DNA from: Alishewanella longhuensis
GTDB lineage: Bacteria > Pseudomonadota > Gammaproteobacteria > Enterobacterales > Alteromonadaceae
Length of the DNA: 64,000 bases
Direction of reading: 5' to 3'
NCBI RefSeq assembly: GCF_014653435.1
Contig: NZ_BNAO01000001.1
Span: 62,001-126,000 of the forward strand
Shown here: in pieces, positions 47,844 to 55,907 of the stretch
Layout of the letters: each line of letters starts with the position of its first letter
Position numbering within the stretch: the first letter of the stretch is position 1
The notes under the pieces: model-generated
The model's database searches: none
Seen by the model: the letters and a program-made list of their open reading frames with translations, nothing else
Told to the model about the DNA's origin: nothing
Translations under genes and position numbers: made by a program

Positions 47844-48592
47844 CAGAAGGTATAGGACCAACCGACTAAGCCGGTGTACATAGTGTTCTTATTCAACACA
47901 GGACTGTCATAAGCACCGATAAATCGGCCGAAACTTGTGTTAAAGAAGATTTTGTTATTCGGTGACAGCTGCTTAATTACTGTTAAGCCTGACTGGACGC
48001 GAAACTTAGCGGACGATTGAAACTCTGTTAATCCTGAGCGCTCGGACTCAGCTGAGCTCACGCCGTAGTAGTAATTACTGATTTTGCTATCCCAATAATG
48101 TAAGCCGATCTCAGGTATCACTATGATTCCTGCTGTATGGAAAGGCCGGCCTACAGTGGCGGAAGAAGCGATGCCGTTATGTTTGCCTGTAATATCCCGC
48201 AATAAATTTGCTTTTAAGAAGTAAGCGTTAAGTTGATATTTGAGTTCTGCTCCAGCCAAGGCAGTAAATTGTCTTTTATCCAATTTTGAAATCGCTAGGT
48301 CCCGCGATTTATTTGGATCTAAGTAGCTAGCTGCTGGCGCCAGCTTGAATGAGAAATTTAAGTTATCACGCTGATATAACTGATAACTTATATCAAGACC
48401 ATTTAAACTAAAGCGTTCGCCCCGATATGAGATCCAAGGCAGCATCAGGTTTTCTGAAGCAATACCTTTGTATGGCGAGCCATAATTTACTGCAGCGACG
48501 CCCAGCTCAAATTCAGCAGCCTGGGCAGTTGGCAGGCTGGCGAACAGGCCTAATTGGATTGCCAGAAGGGTGATGACACCAATTTGTTTCAT
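47843..48592 (-). CDS. MipA/OmpV family outer-membrane protein
   Basis: About 249 residues. ATG at 48592 has GAGG nine bases ahead and gives a clear signal peptide (ending TAQA); the upstream Met at 48610 adds six residues. The beta-barrel pattern and the terminal Phe (GWSYTF) fit the MipA/OmpV family. Members act as scaffolds for murein enzymes or as porin-like proteins. It is the first gene of a leftward operon with the micropeptide and the RND pump genes, so it may be the local outer-membrane partner. Confidence 0.86.
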   Translation of the reverse strand: MKQIGVITLLAIQLGLFASLPTAQAAEFELGVAAVNYGSPYKGIASENLMLPWISYRGERFSLNGLDISYQLYQRDNLNFSFKLAPAASYLDPNKSRDLAISKLDKRQFTALAGAELKYQLNAYFLKANLLRDITGKHNGIASSATVGRPFHTAGIIVIPEIGLHYWDSKISNYYYGVSSAESERSGLTEFQSSAKFRVQSGLTVIKQLSPNNKIFFNTSFGRFIGAYDSPVLNKNTMYTGLVGWSYTF

Positions 48593-48736
48593 TACTATAT
48601 ACCTCATCATTAATCATTGAATGCCTTACAACGGTTGTATTGCTACAGCCGGTAAGGCGTCGAGATGATAAGATTAAGGTAGTTGGTTTATCTCATTAAT
48701 TGTTGTAAAAAATAATTAAGCAATTGATTCGTATAA

Positions 48737-49195
48737 TTATTCTAAATCTTCCATTTCTGGTTCATCCGAGCCTCGTAGCGCATTCTTTTTTAATATCCGG
48801 GCTTTTGCTTTCTCAAGAAGTTCTAGTCGCTTTTTGTCCGCCTCGGTAAGTTCAGGCTTGCTGGTGAGTTCGAGAATTTGCTGCTCTATTTTATTCAACG
48901 CATCCTGGTCAATTGCAAGCCTTTGCTTGAAACTGCCCTCCAGTAATTTAAGCAATAAATCGGGATCGTGTTGCACGGTGAGTTCTTCTGGTGTATTTTC
49001 CATCGTGACAGCTACTGTTGTCTGATTAAGTAACCCCGCATTTTGTAACTTTTCTTCATTGATCCGAGCCATCTCTGCTCTTACGAGCTCCAGAAAGTGG
49101 GGTTGGTCCTTTGCAATAGCTGCAAACGGGGCGAAATCGAACAATTGTATTGACAGCGTCTCGCCTGATTGGGTAGTGAAAGTATAGAGGTTCAT
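48737..49195 (-). CDS. hypothetical protein
   Basis: A 152-residue acidic, mostly helical protein with no signal peptide or membrane helix; the C-terminal half (about 85-145) looks like a coiled coil rich in Leu, Glu and Lys. The start overlaps the stop of the GNAT gene by 4 bases, so the two are coupled. No family is recognised. Confidence 0.65.
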   Translation of the reverse strand: MNLYTFTTQSGETLSIQLFDFAPFAAIAKDQPHFLELVRAEMARINEEKLQNAGLLNQTTVAVTMENTPEELTVQHDPDLLLKLLEGSFKQRLAIDQDALNKIEQQILELTSKPELTEADKKRLELLEKAKARILKKNALRGSDEPEMEDLE

Positions 49196-49638
49196 GCTTT
49201 ATCTGCCTGTAATTGGGGATATATCATGGTTAGCTGCCATTCGTCAGTTGCCGAATCCAGCCCTTTGTTAACGATTGAAAAACCCTGTTTTTGGTAGAAA
49301 GCTTTAGCCTGATGATTCTGTAAAAATACATTTAGCCGTAGTTGGGTTCTCAGTGTTTTAACATGGTTTAAAAGTTGTTTGCCTATGCCTTTACCCTGCT
49401 GCTCTGGTGCGATGAAGAGCGCAGCAATGGTATCGTCCATTAAAGATACAAAGCCTGCGATGCCTTGAGCACTCTGATATAGATAATTTTCAGCTGCAGG
49501 CAGATACAGTTCTTTCATTAGTTTTTGATTAGCCAGCCAGTATGTTGCCGGTATGAAATAATGCGATTTCAAGGATGCTTGCAACCAGATCCTGCTCAGA
49601 AGATCGTATTCTGTAGATTGCGCGAGTCTTATTGCCAT
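49192..49638 (-). CDS. GNAT family N-acetyltransferase
   Basis: A 148-residue protein with the acetyl-CoA binding motif A (VSLMDDTIAALFIAPEQQGK followed by GIGKQLL) and a C-terminal GNAT pattern (NHQAKAFYQKQGF). Substrate unknown. AGGA is six bases before the ATG. It is the first gene of a two-gene operon. Confidence 0.9.
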   Translation of the reverse strand: MAIRLAQSTEYDLLSRIWLQASLKSHYFIPATYWLANQKLMKELYLPAAENYLYQSAQGIAGFVSLMDDTIAALFIAPEQQGKGIGKQLLNHVKTLRTQLRLNVFLQNHQAKAFYQKQGFSIVNKGLDSATDEWQLTMIYPQLQADKA

Positions 49639-50142
49639 TGCATATCCTGTGAGCTTGGGTGATGTAATTCTTCACTGAGCAAAATCTAGCGCTCACGTGG
49701 GCGGTACTTTGCATTTAATTTAAAAGCCTCTAACTTAAGAGGAGCGTTGCCAGTTATACCTGTTCCCCAAAGTTGCCGCCTTTCTCCTTCTTTATAGAGC
49801 GCAGGAAGACTCGTTTTATTAGTCGCATGAATTCACTCCTATAGTTCGAGGAAATGTTCTCTCTACTTCATCTACCAATAGTAATTAGTTGCCTGTAGAT
49901 CGTGAGGTTAAGAATTATAAATTTTTCAATTTTAATGTGGCTTAACTTGCCTGCTTTCTGCTTTTCATCACACTGCGCTGTGATATGAGCATAAGTTTCG
50001 CCTATACAGCCATTTATTGGTCAATTTTGCGAAACCTGGCTGGTTTGAGTTGTAATGATTAGCTTATGCACTTGTTATTATTGAGTATTTTTATTGGCAG
50101 GGGATTTGCTTTCTCAACATACTGCCTAAGCTAGGAGGAATT
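49639..50142. other. 504-base divergent intergenic region
   Basis: Separates the GNAT operon from the serine hydrolase gene at 50143. The plus-strand side ends with a strong AGGAGG Shine-Dalgarno. A 24-codon minus-strand frame lies inside (next entry). No operator or repeat recognised. Confidence 0.5.
49754..49828 (-). CDS. possible 24-residue cationic small protein
   Basis: A 24-codon frame with AGGAG seven bases before the ATG. The peptide is strongly basic (MRLIKRVFLRSIKKEKGG start) and ends EQV. No homologue known to me. Such a short frame can occur by chance. Confidence 0.3.
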   Translation of the reverse strand: MRLIKRVFLRSIKKEKGGNFGEQV

Positions 50143-51774
50143 ATGAAATCAAAGTTACATTTAATACTATTACTTGTGGGTTCGGCGATGGCTGGGTCTG
50201 CAATGGCAACAGAAAGTTACGACGCGATTTTCACTGCGCACTTCGCAAAGGACGAGCCAGGTGCAAACGTCCTGGTTATGAAGAATAACGAAGTGATTTA
50301 TCAGCAAGCATTCGGGAAAGCAGACTTAGGTCTCGATGTTGATATGGGTAATAATATGTTGTTCCCAATCGGCTCTATCAGTAAACAATTTACCGCAGTA
50401 GCAATCTTAAAGTTGGTTGAACAAGAGAAAATAAACCTAGATAACGCAGTCTCTCACTATTTGCCAGACTTTCCAGATCTTAGTCATACCATTACCATCC
50501 GGCATTTACTCACTCATACATCTGGCTTGGAAAACTATATCGCCCGTCAGGAGTGGCGTCAGCATTGGCGAAACGATTTTTCGCTAAAAGATATGCGACA
50601 GCACTATGTTCACTACCCATTAAAGTTTGCGCCAGGACAACAGTTTGATTACAGCAATTCTGGCTATTTGCTGCTGGCGGAAATCATAGAAGCGGTATCA
50701 GGAATGAGCTACGCCGACTTTGTGGGTAAATATCTGTTTGAACCAGCCAGCATGCCAAATAGTGTTCAATTGGATAACTTTACTGTCTATAAGAATATGC
50801 CCAGAGGATACATTCCTCATGGTACAGGTAACCGATTGGCAGACTTTGTCAGTATGACACACATGGTTGGTCCTGGGTCATTAGCTAGCACTGTTCAAGA
50901 TTTGTCGAATTGGAATAAAGCCTTATTTAATGGTGCGATTATCAATGAATCATTATTACGAGAAGCGCTGAGTAGTTACCAATTAAATAATAACGAACTT
51001 AGTGATTATGGTTTTGGTTGGGAACTGAAATCTATCAGGGGCAAAAGTTCTTATGAACACGGCGGCTATATGTATGGCTATTTTAGTGCAATGCTGACGG
51101 TGCCTGATGAAAACATCTTAGTTGTCATTTTGACCAACAGCCGAAAGCTTGATCCCAGGGAGTTGGCAGTAAAAGCAGCTGCCACAGCAATGAAGTTGCC
51201 TTTTCCTAAGGCAGATTATATCGAAACTTCCACTGATATCGCTGAACAATGGGTTGGCGTTTATCGCGATGAAAATAACATCGAACGTACCATAGGTTTG
51301 TTGGATAACTCCCTCTATATCCGGCGCGGTAATGGACAGCGGTGGCCCCTAAAACTGAGTAGAGCTGGATACCTGCATTATGAACAAGGTTTAAGTTATC
51401 TCGCTTTATCTGACGATGGTAAGACGCTTGAGTTGCATCAGAGAGAAGGCGTTTCATCTCGTTCGGTTAAGTTAAGCTCAGACGTTAAACCTATTGTAAC
51501 TCAGAAGCTTAACCAAGAGCATCTTAGTTTGATAGCTGGTACATATCAGCTAGCAGAGAGCTTTAATCTTACTGTCTTTGCAGAGGATGGTCGGATTTTT
51601 ATACAGGGAACCGGGCAGAATGCGGGGGAGGTGCTAGCCTATTCACCACTACACTTGTTCGCTCCGCATGATAACGCTGAATTTGTCTTTGCGAAAGATG
51701 AGCATGGCGGCGTCAGTCACCTTAAGCTGATTCAAGGGGGGCAGGAATATCTCGCTCCAAAAATAAATCTTTAA
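50143..51774 (+). CDS. serine hydrolase of the class C beta-lactamase family
   Basis: A 543-residue exported protein with a signal peptide (ending SAMA) and a class C beta-lactamase fold: SISK at 78-81, YSN at 170-172, and HGG in EHGGYMYGY. A C-terminal domain of about 170 residues follows. AGGAGG lies five bases before the ATG. It is followed 70 bases later by the winged-helix/TPR regulator gene on the same strand, so the two may be one operon. A paralogue of the hydrolases at 39805 and 62459. Confidence 0.9.
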   Translation: MKSKLHLILLLVGSAMAGSAMATESYDAIFTAHFAKDEPGANVLVMKNNEVIYQQAFGKADLGLDVDMGNNMLFPIGSISKQFTAVAILKLVEQEKINLDNAVSHYLPDFPDLSHTITIRHLLTHTSGLENYIARQEWRQHWRNDFSLKDMRQHYVHYPLKFAPGQQFDYSNSGYLLLAEIIEAVSGMSYADFVGKYLFEPASMPNSVQLDNFTVYKNMPRGYIPHGTGNRLADFVSMTHMVGPGSLASTVQDLSNWNKALFNGAIINESLLREALSSYQLNNNELSDYGFGWELKSIRGKSSYEHGGYMYGYFSAMLTVPDENILVVILTNSRKLDPRELAVKAAATAMKLPFPKADYIETSTDIAEQWVGVYRDENNIERTIGLLDNSLYIRRGNGQRWPLKLSRAGYLHYEQGLSYLALSDDGKTLELHQREGVSSRSVKLSSDVKPIVTQKLNQEHLSLIAGTYQLAESFNLTVFAEDGRIFIQGTGQNAGEVLAYSPLHLFAPHDNAEFVFAKDEHGGVSHLKLIQGGQEYLAPKINL

Positions 51775-51844
51775 ACTCAGAAGCCTGGCCTTGATAAGTA
51801 AAGGTCAGGTAACGGTAGCTCATGCCCTTTCTAAGGATTAAGAA

Positions 51845-53281
51845 GTGTTTGGTTCAAATAAGTTTGTAATAAATGACAAATGGTACTTTGATGCAGAGCA
51901 GCGGACGCTCAGTTGTGGCGCTAAGTTTGTAACATTGGAAAAGCAGCACGCCATACTGTTAGTTTATCTGGTAAAGCATCATCATCAGGTGTTAAGTAAA
52001 GAGAACTTACTTGAAGACAACTGGCAAGGTCGAGTAGTAAGTGAGGAGAATCTTACTGTCGCCATAAGTAGATTACGTAAAGTTTTCGACGATAACCCGC
52101 GCTGTCCGGAATATATAAAAACTATACCCACCGTGGGTTATCAATTTGTGGCCACTGTCGCTTCATCTATTACAGAGGAGTCGGCTCTAAAGCGTAACAA
52201 GGGCAGTTACTACAAAAGACACTATTTTGCGGTAATATTATTAGTGGCAATGACCGTAGCACCGAAAATACATAGTTATATCTCACATACCGCATTTTCA
52301 AGCATTGCATCTGAATCGATAACGCAAACTTATGACGCACTTGTTGCGCAGTCACGTGCTGTGGCTCCTGAAGATACCGAACAGCTGATAAGAAAATGGC
52401 AAAGCTACGTAGGACAGTTTCCTGAGCATGCTGAGGCGCACTTACAACTGGCAAAGCTGGAAATAAGCGCTTTGAGTTGGATGGAGGCAACCGATACTAT
52501 CCGCCTTTCTGAAGTAACCAGCTTGCTACATAAGGCAATTGCGTTTGATACAGAACAGGCGGAGGCTTGGTCTTGGTTGGCCAGATTATATTTCTGGCAC
52601 AAGTCCGATTACGCTGTTGCTGAAGCTTATTTTCGGGAGGCACTTAAATGGCAACCGACAGCAGAAACCTTTTATGCTTACGCTGAAATGTTGTTGGCTC
52701 AAGGTCGATTCAACGAGGCTAATCAATGTATTGAAAGCGCCAGGCAATCCAAACCGCATCACTACACTTTTCCCAGATTAGCTTGGGCTTATCAGCTTAG
52801 TGGCAGAACCGAGGACGCTTGGAGAGAGCTACAACGAATTCGTGCTACCGGTATCCTGGATCGAATCTGGCATATTTCGGCGCTGAGAATCAGCGATGCT
52901 ATGGGGTTGCCAGACGAGAGTTATCGCTCGATGCAGTGGTTGTTGCAGCAGACTGAACAAGGTAAAGCTCTGCTCGTCAGTACCGACAGTATTTACCAGA
53001 CACAAGGTTTGCCGGCAGTTTATCAATTTTTATTATCGCAGCGATTTGAACCTGATATCGGTCATTACGTTCCCCCGTTGTCTTGGGCACGTTACGCTAT
53101 TCTGGCCGGTGATGACTCTCTGGCATTAGTTTACTTTAAGCAAGCAATGGAACAAAGGCAGGCTCCATTGCTTTGGGCTGCGGTTGATCCTGTTTATCAA
53201 CCAATAAGTGAAAGCCCCGAATTTGGGGCTTGGCTCAGGACTATAAAGCTAGCCGCTTTCAAGCACGCTCAAATAAAATAG
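51845..53281 (+). CDS. winged-helix / TM / TPR transcriptional regulator (CadC-like)
   Basis: A 478-residue protein with a GTG start preceded by AAGGA. OmpR/CadC-type winged helix (about residues 5-105; NLTVAISRLRKVF, then IKTIPTVGYQFVATV), one membrane helix at 127-140, and a periplasmic TPR region (about 170-470). The layout is that of ToxR/CadC-type one-component regulators that sense signals outside the membrane. It is a close paralogue of the regulator at 59156, sharing GHYxPPLSWARYA. Its end overlaps the convergent small gene by 23 bases. Confidence 0.88.
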   Translation: MFGSNKFVINDKWYFDAEQRTLSCGAKFVTLEKQHAILLVYLVKHHHQVLSKENLLEDNWQGRVVSEENLTVAISRLRKVFDDNPRCPEYIKTIPTVGYQFVATVASSITEESALKRNKGSYYKRHYFAVILLVAMTVAPKIHSYISHTAFSSIASESITQTYDALVAQSRAVAPEDTEQLIRKWQSYVGQFPEHAEAHLQLAKLEISALSWMEATDTIRLSEVTSLLHKAIAFDTEQAEAWSWLARLYFWHKSDYAVAEAYFREALKWQPTAETFYAYAEMLLAQGRFNEANQCIESARQSKPHHYTFPRLAWAYQLSGRTEDAWRELQRIRATGILDRIWHISALRISDAMGLPDESYRSMQWLLQQTEQGKALLVSTDSIYQTQGLPAVYQFLLSQRFEPDIGHYVPPLSWARYAILAGDDSLALVYFKQAMEQRQAPLLWAAVDPVYQPISESPEFGAWLRTIKLAAFKHAQIK

Positions 53282-53435
53282 TGTAGGCATATACACCGCT
53301 ATGCCAAAAGCTGCTATGCGGCAATAGTTGATAAACCCGCCAGCCATTAGCTTGCTCCTTACTGAGCAACATCTCTAGTGCCTGATGATCCACCTGGAAA
53401 TAACGTGTTTTATTAAAGTAAACGATTTTTTGCAT
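53259..53435 (-). CDS. small DUF4177-like protein
   Basis: About 58 residues from the ATG at 53435, which has AGAGGG five bases ahead. The pattern (ALEMLLSKEQANGWRVYQLL, later a YTILFER ending) resembles DUF4177 proteins, which are short and of unknown function. It follows the PQQ-like protein gene by 19 bases on the same strand and is probably the last gene of that operon. Confidence 0.6.
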   Translation of the reverse strand: MQKIVYFNKTRYFQVDHQALEMLLSKEQANGWRVYQLLPHSSFWHSGVYAYTILFERA

Positions 53436-53454
53436 AAGACCCTCTCGCATTATA

Positions 53455-54807
53455 TTACTTAACTGCGTAGACCATCAGCTCGCCGTCGGTTGTGACAAGA
53501 ATCAGCTTATCCTGATACCAAAGCGGTGAGCTAAGAAAGCCCCCGCTATGCAGAATCCGCTGCATACTACTATATAAGTTGTTGTACCAGCCTGAGGTTG
53601 CCATCCCTTTGTAATCAAAGCGTCCTGTACTTTTGGCGATGGCACCGAATCTGTTTTCTTCTGCGCCACGGCTGCGAATTTTCGTTAAGATCTGGCCATC
53701 CTTTTTATTGATAACGTAAAAGTTTCCCGCCATATTGCCTACCATCACAGCATTATCTGAGTGGAGGGGGGAACTGTAGGTCCAGACTTTGGTATCAATC
53801 CGCCATTTTTCCTCACCAGTTTGTTTATTTAAAGCGATAAATTGTCCTGTATCGGAAGTACCGAAATAAATTTGATGCTCATCGACGAGAGGAGTAGGAA
53901 CAACCCACGAACGCTTGACATCATAGCGCCAGTTTAGCGTGCCGTTTTCCAATTGAATCGAATATAAATACCCATCGCGTGAACCCAAAAATACGGTGTT
54001 GCCATCTACTACTGGCGAGGATTGAATACCCAACCAAGTGCTAAACTCTTGTTCAGTCTCCGTTTGATAACGCCATTTTTCCTTACCGGAGTCTGCCTCC
54101 AAAGCATAAAGCGCACCGTCCCAGCTGCCTATTAGCAAGATATTGTCTGTCAACGCTGGTGATGAGTGGACTACACCACCTGTTTTAAACGACCATTTTA
54201 GTTTGCCATTGGATGTGGCTAGAGCGTAAACGCGATTATCACTACTGCCGAAGAAAACAGTATCGTTGGCAACCAATGGTGAAGACAACCAGAAATCCCA
54301 GGGGTCTGTTACGGGTTGGTCAGTTTGCGTAACGCCATACAGTCTCGGTGCTGCGAACCGCTGCTCACCGCCTGTTTTAAATGACCAATTTACTGTGCCA
54401 TGCGCAATATCAAGTGCGTACAGATGCCCATCCATACTCAAGACAAACAGTTGTCCGTCTGCTATCGCCGGTGTAGAACTCAAAGCCTCTTGGGCTACGA
54501 AAATCCATTTTATTGCCATGGTTTCCAGCTCAATGGCGTATAAATTGCCATTTTCAGCGGCAATAAAAGCTATTCCATCATTTACAATAGGAGAGCTGGC
54601 TACCGTAGTTGGTAGTTTTAAGGATGCAGCATAGGTTAATTGCTCTACCGTAACAGGAAGCGCAGTGGGATTGTTGAATGTATTACTTCGAAAACGCAGG
54701 CTGTCATTAGCTATTGTTTGCATGCTGCAAAATGAGATTGCAATAACAAAAGTGCATAACCAATTAAGGGTTATAAAGCGGCGCAATGCTGCCTTAAAAA
54801 AATTCAT
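53455..54807 (-). CDS. PQQ-like beta-propeller repeat protein (BamB-like)
   Basis: About 450 residues. The ATG at 54807 has GAGG eight bases upstream; the ATG at 54813 is too close to it. A signal peptide (to about residue 35) is followed by about seven propeller blades with the AxD..G...W repeat pattern (e.g. LYALEADSGKEKWRY). This fold occurs in BamB and in PQQ dehydrogenases; no dehydrogenase residues are evident, so a binding or scaffold role in the periplasm is likely. It follows a LytTR regulator gene by 19 bases. Confidence 0.85.
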   Translation of the reverse strand: MNFFKAALRRFITLNWLCTFVIAISFCSMQTIANDSLRFRSNTFNNPTALPVTVEQLTYAASLKLPTTVASSPIVNDGIAFIAAENGNLYAIELETMAIKWIFVAQEALSSTPAIADGQLFVLSMDGHLYALDIAHGTVNWSFKTGGEQRFAAPRLYGVTQTDQPVTDPWDFWLSSPLVANDTVFFGSSDNRVYALATSNGKLKWSFKTGGVVHSSPALTDNILLIGSWDGALYALEADSGKEKWRYQTETEQEFSTWLGIQSSPVVDGNTVFLGSRDGYLYSIQLENGTLNWRYDVKRSWVVPTPLVDEHQIYFGTSDTGQFIALNKQTGEEKWRIDTKVWTYSSPLHSDNAVMVGNMAGNFYVINKKDGQILTKIRSRGAEENRFGAIAKSTGRFDYKGMATSGWYNNLYSSMQRILHSGGFLSSPLWYQDKLILVTTDGELMVYAVK

Positions 54808-54826
54808 TTTCATGTCCTCACTTTGT

Positions 54827-55561
54827 TCAACTTGCTTGTTCAAAAAAATCAAAGAGTGTATGTCGATAACGGCGAGACATAATCAGCTTTGTTCCGCAGC
54901 GAAGAAGCACTTCGGCATCCCCTTGGTATCCAGGCCTTAGTTCGACAATATCATCTTTACGTACTATCGATGTCCGGTGAATCCTAGCGAAGATGGTTGG
55001 GTCCAATTTCTCCATAACGGCCGACAAGGTATTTCGTTGCAGATACACTTTGTTTTGTGGGTACACATGAATTTCAACGTAGTTACCAGCGCTGCTTATG
55101 CGGCAAATATCGTCAATGTTAATAATTTTCAAGCGACCTGGCTCTCTGATCGTGAGCCGGGTTGGATAATCAGAGCTTTCAGGGCGTTGATTGTATTGCT
55201 GGTTAACTTGAAAGGCGGTGAGCTTAGTGAGCATCAATGATAACCGCTTTAGCGTAATGGGTTTGATAATTAAATCCAAAGCCCCCAGCTTGAGAGCAGT
55301 GATACCATGACGTAATCGAGAAGAGAACAATACCAAGCCCGGCAAAGCTGCCGTGGCTACGACAGTTTCAACTTCTCTGATACTTAGGTTGTCCATATCA
55401 CAGAATAACAGCACAGGTTGTTGAAATTCTGGATAGCTGATGATGTCAGTCATTTTGCATACTGATGCACAATGCTTGTAATTATTAATTGTTGTCAGAA
55501 AGCTATGTAATGTGCTTGCAGTTTCAGTGTCAAATCCGATTAAGAAGTAAGACGGCTTCAT
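54827..55561 (-). CDS. LytTR family response regulator
   Basis: About 244 residues: receiver-like domain (residues 1-125, LLFCDMD containing the phospho-acceptor Asp and IIKP the conserved Lys) and LytTR DNA-binding domain (about 148-240, ISSAGNYVEIHV; ARIHRTSIVRKDDI). ATG at 55561 has AGAGGA six bases ahead and aligns with the paralogue at 38199; an upstream GTG at 55594 is less likely. No histidine kinase is adjacent. It heads an operon with the PQQ-like protein. Confidence 0.88.
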   Translation of the reverse strand: MKPSYFLIGFDTETASTLHSFLTTINNYKHCASVCKMTDIISYPEFQQPVLLFCDMDNLSIREVETVVATAALPGLVLFSSRLRHGITALKLGALDLIIKPITLKRLSLMLTKLTAFQVNQQYNQRPESSDYPTRLTIREPGRLKIINIDDICRISSAGNYVEIHVYPQNKVYLQRNTLSAVMEKLDPTIFARIHRTSIVRKDDIVELRPGYQGDAEVLLRCGTKLIMSRRYRHTLFDFFEQAS

Positions 55562-55907
55562 AAAGGTTCCTCTGATAGTCGCTGTGTGAGGCAAGTGTGT
55601 TATGGGGGATATTAAAAATCCTGAAGATGGGATTAATTTTGCTTCTTAATAAAAATTAGTCTTAGGTTAGATACATGTGTTTAAGGAGCAATGTTCTGTG
55701 AGCACTTATATCCCTTGGGTTTAGTGCTGGTGCTGAGCGATTTCATTAAGCGGATAAGGGATTTTAAGTTCGTACTAATCTTAGTTTGCTTATCGTTTAC
55801 TTAGTAAAACTTTAAGCTCTAATGTCTCGGGTTTGATTTTGTTAGCAAATTTAAAAAGTTAACTATGCCACCAGAAATGACAGCATAGTTAACTAACATG
55901 TCATTAA
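55562..55907. other. 346-base intergenic region
   Basis: Holds the promoter of the LytTR operon and, at its right end, the terminator of the TonB receptor gene. No other element recognised. Confidence 0.5.
55852..55894 (-). terminator. intrinsic terminator after the TonB receptor gene
   Basis: Perfect 12-bp stem (55857-55868 with 55883-55894), 14-base loop, and on the minus strand a run of five Ts directly after the stem. Confidence 0.75.

Noticed and set aside
51784-51809. Hairpin between the serine hydrolase and winged-helix genes
   Set aside because: A 9-bp stem with a wobble pair but no T-run, so it was not called a terminator.
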